Positions 6,975 through 14,243 of a stretch of 32,325 nucleotides of DNA are shown here, one piece after another. A model generated the notes under the pieces. That model saw nothing but the letters and a program-made list of their open reading frames with translations. It made no database searches and was not told where the DNA came from. This stretch comes from Akkermansia muciniphila. Lineage in GTDB: Bacteria > Verrucomicrobiota > Verrucomicrobiia > Verrucomicrobiales > V1-33. Position 1 is the stretch's first letter. The number at the start of each line of letters is the position of its first letter. The DNA is taken from contig CAMAUV010000049.1 of the NCBI GenBank assembly GCA_945861415.1, forward strand, positions 1-32,325, in the 5' to 3' direction. A program made the translations under genes and the position numbers.

Positions 6975-7430
6975 ATGATCGTGCGGATACTGACATTTCT
7001 CCTCCTCTTAACGGCTATCCTCGCCGCCGGTGAAAAGAACGAAAAGTGCCCTCTGATGACGGCGGACGACATCGACGAAGAGCAACTGATCGAATACGAA
7101 GGCATCAAAGTGTTCTTCTGCTGCCAAGAGTGCCGTAAGCACTTCAACGCCCAACCGAAATACGTCATCAAAGCCAGCCTAGACCTCCTGCCTCAGTTTA
7201 CCGCCATGAAAGACCGGCTGAAACTGGATGATATCAAACTGCTGACCCAGCGTTACTGTCCCGTTCAGTCCAAATATCTCGTCACCCCCGACAGCCCCAC
7301 TGTGGAATACAAAGGCGTGAAGATTTACCTCTGGGACGAGGATGCCGTGAAAACATGGAACGCCGACCCCCACGGGTGCGCTAAACGCGCCAAGGATGCC
7401 GGACTCCTGCCCCAGTTAGATAAACCCTGA
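6975..7430 (+). CDS. Secreted protein with two YHS/TRASH-like metal-binding motifs
   Basis: 151 residues with a signal peptide (1-18, FLLLLTAILAAG). The first half has EKCPLM...EYEGIKVFFCCQECRKHF, which matches the YHS/TRASH pattern (CP-(V/M)...Y-x-G-x2-Y-F-C-C-x2-C-x3-F). The second half repeats it loosely: RYCPVQSKYL...VEYKGVKIYLWDEDAVKTW, keeping CPV and the YKG-x-K-(I)-Y strand but lacking the CC-x2-C triad. Such domains bind heavy metals such as copper, often as exported sensors or chaperones. The gene follows the rhodanese by 13 bases and probably belongs to the same transcript as the Fur-type regulator. The exact metal is unknown. Confidence 0.7.
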   Translation: MIVRILTFLLLLTAILAAGEKNEKCPLMTADDIDEEQLIEYEGIKVFFCCQECRKHFNAQPKYVIKASLDLLPQFTAMKDRLKLDDIKLLTQRYCPVQSKYLVTPDSPTVEYKGVKIYLWDEDAVKTWNADPHGCAKRAKDAGLLPQLDKP

Positions 7431-7494
7431 GTTCCAAGGGCAGCAGGCTTCGGCCGCAGTCCCCGTGTTACAATCCCTCCAATAAGGGTAGCCT

Positions 7495-7713
7495 TTGAGC
7501 ATAAAAATAGTCAGCGCACTTCTGCGGATAAGACTGAAGACCATCCTGCTCGTAGCCATGGCGCTCGTGGCATTGATCGCCATCTACGCGCTGCTGGCCT
7601 TGTTGTTCCCTCTGGCGCTTTTGCTGGGATTACTGGTCATCCTGCACTTGTGCTGGAGAGCCCTCAGCCCCCGGTCGAGTTGTTGCGGCTATTGTGGAGC
7701 AAAAGCGAAATAG
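7495..7713 (+). CDS. Possible small membrane protein with a Cys-rich tail
   Basis: 72 residues if TTG 7495 is the start; AAGGGT seven bases upstream could be its ribosome binding site, and no ATG lies near. Residues about 14-53 form one long or two short membrane helices (AMALVALIAIYALLALLFPL), followed by a short cytoplasmic or periplasmic tail SSCCGYCGAKAK with a CC-x2-C motif. I do not recognise the family. The position, 64 bases after the double-YHS gene on the same strand, and the cysteines would fit a metal-related role, but the ORF is short and could be chance. Confidence 0.4.
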   Translation: MSIKIVSALLRIRLKTILLVAMALVALIAIYALLALLFPLALLLGLLVILHLCWRALSPRSSCCGYCGAKAK

Positions 7714-7824
7714 GTGATCACAGGCAACCGGTTCCGGCGGTGAAGTGGCGCGCGTTCGGCCGTCACAAGCCGCAGAATCAGCCTTGAGCCAGTGCATTTC
7801 CCGGGGCATCCGGTGCGTTTTATT

Positions 7825-9798
7825 ATGCAAAGTCTTTGGTCTGACTCCGAATTCGCCTCTTCTACCACCGATCTCGCCCAGCGCGTCTATTCTTCTCGCC
7901 TGCTCGGGAAAGAACCCGTGCTCGTGCTCCATGGCGGCGGTAATACCTCAGTGAAGAGCACCGTGAGCGACTTCTTCGGCAATAAAGTGGACGTGCTATA
8001 CATCAAAGGCAGCGGCGGCGACCTCGCCACCATCGGCGAATGCGGATTCCCCGCCGTGAAGATGGACGTGCTCCTCAAAATGGCCGATCTCCCCACCCTC
8101 AGCGATGCCGATATGGTCCGCGAACAGCGCGCCGCCATGCTCAATCCCGACTCTCCCACGCCCAGCATCGAAGCCGTTGTCCACGCCGTCATTCCGGGGA
8201 AATTCGTGGACCACACGCACTCCAATGCCGTCGTCGCCGTGACCAATCAGCCGGACGGCCTCGATCTGGTCAAGCGGACCTGGGGCGACCGCGTGATCAT
8301 CGTCCCGTATGTCATGCCCGGCTTCATTCTCGGCAAAACCATCCGCGATCTGACGAAGAACGCCGACTGGTCAAAACTCGAAGGCCTCATCCTAATGCAG
8401 CACGGCATCTTCACCTTCGGCGTGACAGCGAGAGAGAGCTATGAGCGCATGATCAAGCTTGTCAGCGAAGCCGAAGTCGCGCTCGCCAAGCGCGGCGGCG
8501 GCCCCGACTCAATCGCCACTTCCACATTCTGCGCCGACAACGCCGCGCTGCGCACCCTCGCCGCCCACCGCAAAGCCGTCAGCGCCCAGCGCAACCGCGC
8601 CTGCGTCAGCGTCGTGGACTTTAGCCAAACCGCCGCCGGATTCGCCAACCGCCCGGACGTCGCCAGCCTCGCCACCCGCGGCACGCTCACGCCAGATCAC
8701 AGCATCCGCACCAAACGCACGCCCGCCATCCTCGACACCGTAGACGCCGTCGCTCGCTACGCCGCGATCTACTCCGAATACTTCCAGCGTAACCAGAGTG
8801 GCCAGACCATGCTCGACCCCGCCCCGCGCTGGGCAGTGCTCCCTGGCCAAGGCATAGCTTCATTCGGCGCGAGCCTCACCGAAGCCCGCATCGTCAACGA
8901 CATCGCCCAGCACACCTTGCGCACCATCCAGCAAGCCGAATCCGCCGGCGGCTGGACAGCGCTTCCGGAGAAGGATCTCTTCGAGATCGAATACTGGGAC
9001 CTCGAACAGGCCAAACTAAAGAAAGCCCCCGCGCCGAGGCCGCTCCAGGGCAAAGTCGCCATCGTCACCGGAGCCGCCGCCGGCATTGGCAAAGCCATCG
9101 CGCTCGCCCTCAACGAACAGGGCGCCGTCGTCGTCGGCATGGACCTCAATCCCGAAACCCCGCAGCGCCTCGCCGGAAACGACGGCCTCCACGGCGTCGT
9201 CATCAACCTTACCGATTACGCAAAAGTGCAGGAGGAAGTGGAAAACGTCGTCCGCGCCTTCGGTGGGCTCGACATCCTCGTCAGCAACGCCGGCATCTTC
9301 ACCGCCGGAGCCAACTTCGAGGACATGGACCCCAACAACTGGGCCAAGAGCATGGAGGTCAACCTCACCAGCCACATGCGCCTGCTGCAAAGCTGCGTGC
9401 CCTTCCTCAAGCTCGGCGTCGAACCCACCGCCATCTTCGTCGGCAGCCGCAACGTCAAAGCCCCCGGAGCCGGAGCCGGCAGCTACAGTTGCGCCAAAGC
9501 CGCTGTCACCCAACTCACCCGAGTCGCCGCACTCGAACTTGCCCCCGCTGGTGTCCGCGTGAACATCATCCACCCCGACGCCGTCTTCGACACCGAACTC
9601 TGGACACCCGAAGCCCTCGCCAAGAGCGCCCAGCGCTACGGCGTCACCGTCGAGGAATACAAGACCCGCAACTTGATGAAGACCGAGATAAAAAGCGTCG
9701 ATATCGGCCGCATGGTCTGCGCCATGGCCGGCAACATCTTCGCCAAAACCACCGGTGGCCAGATCCCCGTAGACGGTGGGAATGACCGGACGATTTAA
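7825..9798 (+). CDS. Bifunctional class II aldolase / short-chain dehydrogenase
   Basis: 657 residues. Residues about 10-240 are a class II aldolase/adducin domain: VLHGGGNTSVKS (34-45), YIKGSGGDL, SIEAVVHAVIP with likely acidic Glu116, the zinc motif DHTHSNAVVA (His130, His132) and MQHGIFTFG (His193). After a linker, residues about 407-657 form a Rossmann SDR domain: VTGAAAGIG (414-422), SNAGIF, and the catalytic set Ser541, Tyr554, Lys558 (SYSCAK), ending TGGQIPVDGG. The architecture matches RhaD/RhaE-type bifunctional enzymes that split rhamnulose-1-phosphate or a related sugar phosphate and oxidise the lactaldehyde formed, in the cytoplasm. The substrate here is not provable; no other rhamnose genes lie nearby. 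ATG 7825 fits the family start better than the in-frame ATG at 7792. Confidence 0.9.
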   Translation: MQSLWSDSEFASSTTDLAQRVYSSRLLGKEPVLVLHGGGNTSVKSTVSDFFGNKVDVLYIKGSGGDLATIGECGFPAVKMDVLLKMADLPTLSDADMVREQRAAMLNPDSPTPSIEAVVHAVIPGKFVDHTHSNAVVAVTNQPDGLDLVKRTWGDRVIIVPYVMPGFILGKTIRDLTKNADWSKLEGLILMQHGIFTFGVTARESYERMIKLVSEAEVALAKRGGGPDSIATSTFCADNAALRTLAAHRKAVSAQRNRACVSVVDFSQTAAGFANRPDVASLATRGTLTPDHSIRTKRTPAILDTVDAVARYAAIYSEYFQRNQSGQTMLDPAPRWAVLPGQGIASFGASLTEARIVNDIAQHTLRTIQQAESAGGWTALPEKDLFEIEYWDLEQAKLKKAPAPRPLQGKVAIVTGAAAGIGKAIALALNEQGAVVVGMDLNPETPQRLAGNDGLHGVVINLTDYAKVQEEVENVVRAFGGLDILVSNAGIFTAGANFEDMDPNNWAKSMEVNLTSHMRLLQSCVPFLKLGVEPTAIFVGSRNVKAPGAGAGSYSCAKAAVTQLTRVAALELAPAGVRVNIIHPDAVFDTELWTPEALAKSAQRYGVTVEEYKTRNLMKTEIKSVDIGRMVCAMAGNIFAKTTGGQIPVDGGNDRTI

Positions 9799-10192
9799 AT
9801 AGACAAATCGCATAGGCGGACAAACCAGAGCCGCAGCCAACCACGGAGGTGAAAAAGCTAAGCAGCGGGAGCAGGTGTATACCGAGGAGGCTGGGGTGTT
9901 TAAGAAATTTATTGGCACCGCCACCCTAGCATCGGATACGTGACTGGGGCACCACGGCGATCGCTTCGGGCGCGCTCAATAGCCTCCTGAAGAGATCAGA
10001 GGAGCCAACACGTTCCTGTGCAATTTAGATGCGCGGATCGGCCCGAAGTAAAAAAGCGTGTCGGCCTCTACTTTGATCCCAGTCAGTAGGCATTTTTTAG
10101 TCTACATCCTAGAACTCAGGCTATCCGCCGGCCCGCTGTCGGGCGTAGAGGTCGCTCGTTTCGGCGAGTGTCCCCTCCCAATGGCACTGCGG
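9799..10192. other. Intergenic region between convergent genes, no gene seen
   Basis: About 390 bases between the 3' ends of the aldolase/dehydrogenase (plus) and the GDSL gene (minus). I see no reading frame with recognisable content. There is a loose hairpin around 9980-10005 (CCTCCTGA and TCAGAGGAG) and T-rich or A-rich patches (AAAAAAG at 10049, ATTTTTT at 10090), but no clean intrinsic terminator for either gene. Confidence 0.5.
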
Positions 10193-11437
10193 CTACTTCG
10201 CTTCCTTCACCCGGATGCGACGGTATTCCATTTGGCCGGCGTCGCCTTCGAGACCGATGGGGCCGGCGGAGGGGAGTTTGAAGGCATCTTCGAGGACCTC
10301 CCCGTTGCAGGTGCAACGTGCGGTTTGGCCGGTGACGACCACTTCCAGTTCGTTCCAGTCTTGAGGCTTGTACTTTACAAGGTTTTTCCACGGCCCGGCG
10401 AGCAGGTAGTCGCGGCATTGGAGTTGCAGGCTGCGGATGAAGACGCCGCTGTCGGCGTTGGGGGTGGCGCGGAATTCGAGGCGAAGAGTGAAGTCTTTGG
10501 CAAACTCGCGAGTAGTCCAGATTTGCGCGACCTTCCGGCCTTCGGATGGTGTAGTCACGATAAGTCTTCCGTTCTTCGCGAGGTAGCGTCCATCGCTGCT
10601 GAGAGTCCTGCCGTCGAAGGGCGCGCCGTCTTTGAATGTCCAACCAGTGAGGTCGGTGCCGTTGAAAAGACTCTCGAATCCTTCCTCCATTTTGAAGTCA
10701 TCTGCAGCTGTCTCAACGAGACCGAGGGTAGCCATCACCGGGCGAATGGCTGCGGCCCACTTCTTATAGCCAGCTTCGTTGGGGTGCAGCAAGTCGGGGA
10801 ACTCGGCGGGAATCGCATCGCCTTTTTCATCGGCGAAGTTCTTCCATGTCTCCACGAGAGTGACTTGCGGTTGATCCTTTACGACGGCGGCGTAGAGGCC
10901 GTTGATCTTCTTGATCGCATCCGCCGGGCGGGACTTGGAGGCGGAAGCGGGGAAGACTTTGCAAAGGATGACGGGCATGTCAGCGCGGTGGGTTTTCAGC
11001 GCGGCGAGCAGGAGTTTCATGTTCACCGCGATAACTTCCGGCGTCGCTTTCTCTTCCAGATCGTTCGTGCCGGCGAGGATAACAACGGCGCGTGGCTCGA
11101 GTGCCAGCACGTCTTCTTTCAGCCGCACGAGCATGCCGCGCGTGGTGTCACCAGAGATGCCACGGTTGGCGACTTTGAGTTCACCGAAGGCCCTGCCCAT
11201 GTCATCTCCCCAGCCTTGGGTGATGCTGTCGCCGAGGAAAACGACGGCCCCCTTGTCCCCCTGCACACGCGTGGCCCACCCTTCGCGCTTCTTTTTCCAG
11301 AGGTCCTGAAACCACTCGTAGCGCCGGATGGGACCGGCCCCGGGCAATCCGTCGTCAGTCGCGGGAATTTCAAGTCCAGCCTGGACGGCGAGGGTGGAGA
11401 AAAGGAGGGAACAGAGGAGAATATGGATACGCATCAC
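10193..11437 (-). CDS. Secreted GDSL/SGNH esterase fused to a DUF1080 (3-keto-disaccharide hydrolase-like) domain
   Basis: 414 residues with a signal peptide (1-20). Residues about 60-235 are an SGNH hydrolase: block I VVFLGDSITQGW with nucleophile Ser71, block II NRGISGDTT (Gly94), block III ILAGTNDL (Asn125) and block V DLLHPNEAGYKKW with Asp215 and His218. Residues about 254-413 form a DUF1080 beta-sandwich: FESLFNGTDLTGWTFKDG, FTLRLEFRATPNADSGVFIRS, QDWNELEVVV and GPIGLEGDAGQMEYRRIRV. DUF1080 domains are abundant in planctomycetes and Verrucomicrobia and include 3-keto-glycoside hydrolases. Together the domains suggest deacylation plus binding or cleavage of a plant- or algal-type glycan outside the cytoplasm (inference). 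Two ATGs start the frame (11437 and 11434). The very long open frame on the opposite strand is a shadow. Confidence 0.9.
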   Translation of the reverse strand: MMRIHILLCSLLFSTLAVQAGLEIPATDDGLPGAGPIRRYEWFQDLWKKKREGWATRVQGDKGAVVFLGDSITQGWGDDMGRAFGELKVANRGISGDTTRGMLVRLKEDVLALEPRAVVILAGTNDLEEKATPEVIAVNMKLLLAALKTHRADMPVILCKVFPASASKSRPADAIKKINGLYAAVVKDQPQVTLVETWKNFADEKGDAIPAEFPDLLHPNEAGYKKWAAAIRPVMATLGLVETAADDFKMEEGFESLFNGTDLTGWTFKDGAPFDGRTLSSDGRYLAKNGRLIVTTPSEGRKVAQIWTTREFAKDFTLRLEFRATPNADSGVFIRSLQLQCRDYLLAGPWKNLVKYKPQDWNELEVVVTGQTARCTCNGEVLEDAFKLPSAGPIGLEGDAGQMEYRRIRVKEAK

Positions 11438-11482
11438 GCTGTCCTCACACAGTTTCGCGCACTCCGCCAGTCCGCGCCTGCG

Positions 11483-11695
11483 TTAAAGTAGCGTGCTGCT
11501 GTCCTCCCGCTCAAGACGGCCGATCTTCTTTTTGACGACCTCCAGTTCGACCGTGAGCTGATGCAGGGCGCGGAGCACATCGGCCTGCGTTTCCTCGTGC
11601 GCGAGATGCGGCACGGCGGGATGGATTTTCATGGTGAGGCGAGCGATGTCGCGGCAGGCATCGCGGATTTGTTGAATGGCGGCGGGTTGGTCCAT
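11483..11695 (-). CDS. Small coiled-coil protein of unknown function
   Basis: 70 residues from ATG 11695. Charged, helical and without a signal peptide or membrane segment; the C-terminal half (ALHQLTVELEVVKKKIGRLE) shows heptad spacing of a coiled coil. I do not recognise the family. It lies between the GDSL gene (stop-to-start gap 45 bases) and the cysteine desulfurase on the same strand, and a block of short direct repeats occupies the sequence just upstream of its start. It could be real or chance; even codon use and the tidy fit between neighbours favour a real gene. Confidence 0.5.
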   Translation of the reverse strand: MDQPAAIQQIRDACRDIARLTMKIHPAVPHLAHEETQADVLRALHQLTVELEVVKKKIGRLEREDSSTLL

Positions 11696-11706
11696 GAGAA
11701 AATAAA

Positions 11707-11776
11707 GAATGTTGAATTCAGAATGTCGAAGGAATGTCGAATGTCGAATTCAGAATGTCGAATTCAGAATGACGAA
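11707..11776. repeat. Tandem short repeats of GAATGTCGAATTCA
   Basis: About five degenerate copies of a 14-base unit GAATGTCGAATTCA lie side by side: 11707-11720 (GAATGTTGAATTCA), 11721-11731 (truncated), 11732-11752 (with an inner duplication), 11753-11766 (exact) and 11767-11776 (GAATGACGAA). Each full unit contains the palindrome TGAATTCA or CGAATTC. The block sits in the intergenic space between a cysteine desulfurase and a small coiled-coil gene. Confidence 0.85.
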
Positions 11777-11804
11777 TCCGCCGGGCGCGATCCTTCGGAT
11801 TTCG

Positions 11805-12896
11805 TCACTCTGCTTTCGTCATTTCCGCAGTCACGCGGATCGTTTCTGCGAGCGCGAGCCAGTCATCCTCCGTAGTCTCCCAGAGGCTACTCACGCGAAG
11901 AACGCGGGTGAGGGCATCGACGGGGAGGCCCATGGCGGCGAGCACTTCCGAGGCTCCGCCACCACGGCTACAGGCACTGCCGGTGGAGAGTTGAAATCCG
12001 GCGCGGCTCAGGCGGGCGAGCCACTTTACATTGGTCGGCGGTGGCACGATAAAGAGGGAGGTGTTCCAGAGCCGGGGCGTGCCGGTGGCGATAAATTGCA
12101 CATCTGGCATCGCCCGTGCGACGGCATTCTCAAAGGCATCGCGCGGGCCACTGCTGTATGGCGCGGTGGCGAGTTGTTCTTCGTGGACCTCCAGTGCGGC
12201 GAGCATGGCAGCGATGCCTGGAACGTTCTCTGTGCCCCCTCGCTGCCGGCCTTCCTGAGGGCCGCCGCGCATCCAGCGCAGCGGTCCGTGCGCAGCGCTC
12301 ACTTTCAGAAAGCCCACGCCTTTGGGCCCGCCGAATTTGTGTGCGGAGCCGGTAATGAAGTCGCACTCCTGAATCAGCGCTGCATGCATTTTGCCCATCC
12401 ATTGGGCGGCGTCACAATGGAAGGCTGCATCGGCCCCACAGCACAGCGCGAGCGCTTCGCGCCACGGTTGGAGCGCACCCGTCTCGTTATTGGCCGCCAT
12501 GAGGGACACCAGCGCGGGCTTTTCCTGCTCCAGCATGTCTCGCAGGGCGTCCAGATCCGCCACGCCATCGGCCGTAACGGCTAACGTCAATGCGTCGGGT
12601 GCCGCTTCGCGCACACTGGGATGCTCCAGCGCGCTCACGGCTACAAGCTTCCCCTCAAAGTGATGCAGCACGGCGTTGTTTGCCTCTGTCGCACCGGAAA
12701 CGAAAACGACCTCCTCCGGTTCACACACAAGGATGTCTGCCAGTCGACCGCGGCAGTCTTCTAGTAACTCGCGCGCCGCCGCTCCGTCCGCATAGAGGCC
12801 ACTGGCATTGTGCCACGGCGCAGAAAGCCACGCCTCGCGCGCCGCGGGGTGCAGCGGGGTGGTAGCGTTGGCATCAAAGTATTTGGGATTTAGCAT
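11805..12896 (-). CDS. Cysteine desulfurase (NifS/IscS family)
   Basis: 363 residues, the normal size. The N-terminus YFDANATTPLHPAAREAW is the family hallmark. Further motifs are FVSGATEANNAVLHHF, the cofactor-stacking His92 (ALEHPSV), AANNETGALQP, FHCDAAQWMGK, the PLP-binding Lys187 in GSAHKFGGPKGVGFL, RGGTENVPGI, and the catalytic loop STGSACSRGG with Cys309. The enzyme releases sulfur from cysteine as a persulfide for Fe-S clusters, tRNA thiolation and, in some organisms, selenium handling. No IscU or Suf gene accompanies it, so its partner is unknown. It starts 45 bases from the divergent PQQ-propeller gene, so the two promoters must overlap or lie back to back. The C-terminal end overlaps nothing. 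Confidence 0.93.
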   Translation of the reverse strand: MLNPKYFDANATTPLHPAAREAWLSAPWHNASGLYADGAAARELLEDCRGRLADILVCEPEEVVFVSGATEANNAVLHHFEGKLVAVSALEHPSVREAAPDALTLAVTADGVADLDALRDMLEQEKPALVSLMAANNETGALQPWREALALCCGADAAFHCDAAQWMGKMHAALIQECDFITGSAHKFGGPKGVGFLKVSAAHGPLRWMRGGPQEGRQRGGTENVPGIAAMLAALEVHEEQLATAPYSSGPRDAFENAVARAMPDVQFIATGTPRLWNTSLFIVPPPTNVKWLARLSRAGFQLSTGSACSRGGGASEVLAAMGLPVDALTRVLRVSSLWETTEDDWLALAETIRVTAEMTKAE

Positions 12897-12941
12897 TTTG
12901 ATTTTCGCTTTTAGTGGGAAACAGGCAATCTACTTACAATC

Positions 12942-14162
12942 ATGCGCACTAGACTCTTTCTACTTCTGACCGCCACCGCAATGGCTGGCGACTGGCCACA
13001 ATTCCTCGGCCCCCAGCGCGACAGCAGGGCCGCCGCCGATGAAGTGCTGCCAGAGAAAATGCCGGACGACGGATGGACCATCGCCTGGAAGGCAGAATGC
13101 GGCGCGGGCTTTGCCGGGCCAGTGGTCAGTGGAGGAAAGGTTGTGCTCTTCCACCGCCTCAATGGGATGGACACCGTCCAGGCGTGGGATGCGGCGACAG
13201 GAAAGGAACTTTGGAAAACTGCGCGGCCATCGACTTACAAAGACGAATTTGGATTCGACGAAGGCCCCCGCTCCAGTCCCACCGTGCAGGACGGCGCGGT
13301 GTATTGTTATGGCGCCGATGGCACGCTGACCGCGCTGAGCCTTGCGGACGGTAAAGAGCGCTGGCGCAAAGATCTTGTGATGGAATTGGCCTCCGCAAAA
13401 GGGTTCTTTGGGCGAAGTTGCTCCCCCCTTGTCATTGGCGGGCGCGTAATGGTGGCCGCCGGCGGCGAAGGCGCGGGGGTGGCAGCTTTCGCCATCAAGG
13501 ACGGCACTCTTGCATGGAAAGCGCTGGAAGAGGAAGCGGGCTATGCTTCCCCCATTCTCATCATCACCCCCGATGGCCCGCGCGCCATCTTCTTCACCCG
13601 CGAAGGCATTGCCGGACTGGACCCGGCCACCGGCGCGCTCTCTTTTCGCGAACATTTCCGCAGCCGTCAACATGCGAGCGTCAACGCCGCCAGTCCCGTC
13701 GCTTTGGGTGATGGCCGCTTCTTCGTCTCCGCCTGCTACGACGTAGGAGCCGCCGTTTGGCAGACGGGCAAAGCCGGCGCGCTGACCACCACATGGCGCG
13801 CGGGAGACAAGCTAGACTGCCACTACAGCACGCCGGTGCTTGTGGGCGGACATCTTTACGGATTCCACGGGCGGCAGGAGAGCGGGCAGGAACTTCGCTG
13901 CATCAGCGCCGCTGATGGCTCTGTGAAATGGCGCACACCGCTCGCAGCCGGACAAATCATAGCGGCAGGAAACCGTCTGCTCATTCTCACGGAGGACGGA
14001 GAACTCATCCTCTCCAACGCGAGTCCGGATAAGAAGCCCGACCTCAGCGCCCGAGGAGAGATTCTCCGCGGCGGGCACCGTGCTCCTCATGCGCTGGCCG
14101 GAGGCATGGTCTTTGCGAAAGATAAATCGCGCTTCGTGGCCGTAAAGATTTCTGCGAAATGA
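12942..14162 (+). CDS. Secreted PQQ-like beta-propeller protein
   Basis: 406 residues with a short signal peptide (1-15, LFLLLTATAMAGDW). The mature start DWPQFLGPQRDS is the standard opening of planctomycete and verrucomicrobial PQQ-like repeat proteins. Blades follow: GPVVSGGKVVLFHR, VQAWDAATGKELW, YCYGADGTLTALSLADGKER, FAIKDGTLAW, IAGLDPATGALSF, LRCISAADGSVKW. Such proteins act outside the cytoplasm; most lack the residues of true quinoprotein dehydrogenases, and their role (scaffold, sensor or outer-membrane assembly, as in BamB) is mostly unknown. No dehydrogenase metal-binding signature is evident here. Gene is divergent from the cysteine desulfurase and convergent with the histidine kinase. 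Confidence 0.87.
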   Translation: MRTRLFLLLTATAMAGDWPQFLGPQRDSRAAADEVLPEKMPDDGWTIAWKAECGAGFAGPVVSGGKVVLFHRLNGMDTVQAWDAATGKELWKTARPSTYKDEFGFDEGPRSSPTVQDGAVYCYGADGTLTALSLADGKERWRKDLVMELASAKGFFGRSCSPLVIGGRVMVAAGGEGAGVAAFAIKDGTLAWKALEEEAGYASPILIITPDGPRAIFFTREGIAGLDPATGALSFREHFRSRQHASVNAASPVALGDGRFFVSACYDVGAAVWQTGKAGALTTTWRAGDKLDCHYSTPVLVGGHLYGFHGRQESGQELRCISAADGSVKWRTPLAAGQIIAAGNRLLILTEDGELILSNASPDKKPDLSARGEILRGGHRAPHALAGGMVFAKDKSRFVAVKISAK

Positions 14163-14190
14163 TTGGATTGAATGTTAGGTAAAGAGGAGA

Positions 14191-14219
14191 ACGGAGGATC
14201 GACGAGTTTCTTCCTCCGT
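14191..14219. terminator. Hairpin between two convergent genes, possible bidirectional terminator
   Basis: ACGGAGGA (14191-14198) and TCCTCCGT (14212-14219) are perfect complements around a 13-base loop. It lies in the 81-base gap between the end of the PQQ gene (plus) and the end of the histidine kinase (minus). There is no clear T-run on either side, so it may slow or end transcription only weakly. Confidence 0.35.
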
Positions 14220-14243
14220 GCGCCGGGTTCATGGACGGGCATC

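Noticed and set aside
9016..9924. A 302-codon minus-strand frame
   Set aside because: It is antisense to the SDR domain of the bifunctional enzyme, which has a full catalytic set; the minus frame is low-complexity Asp/Gly/Val/Ala.
10058..11491. A 477-codon open frame on the plus strand
   Set aside because: It lies opposite the GDSL-DUF1080 gene, has no recognisable motif or signal, and has the skewed composition of an antisense shadow in GC-rich DNA.
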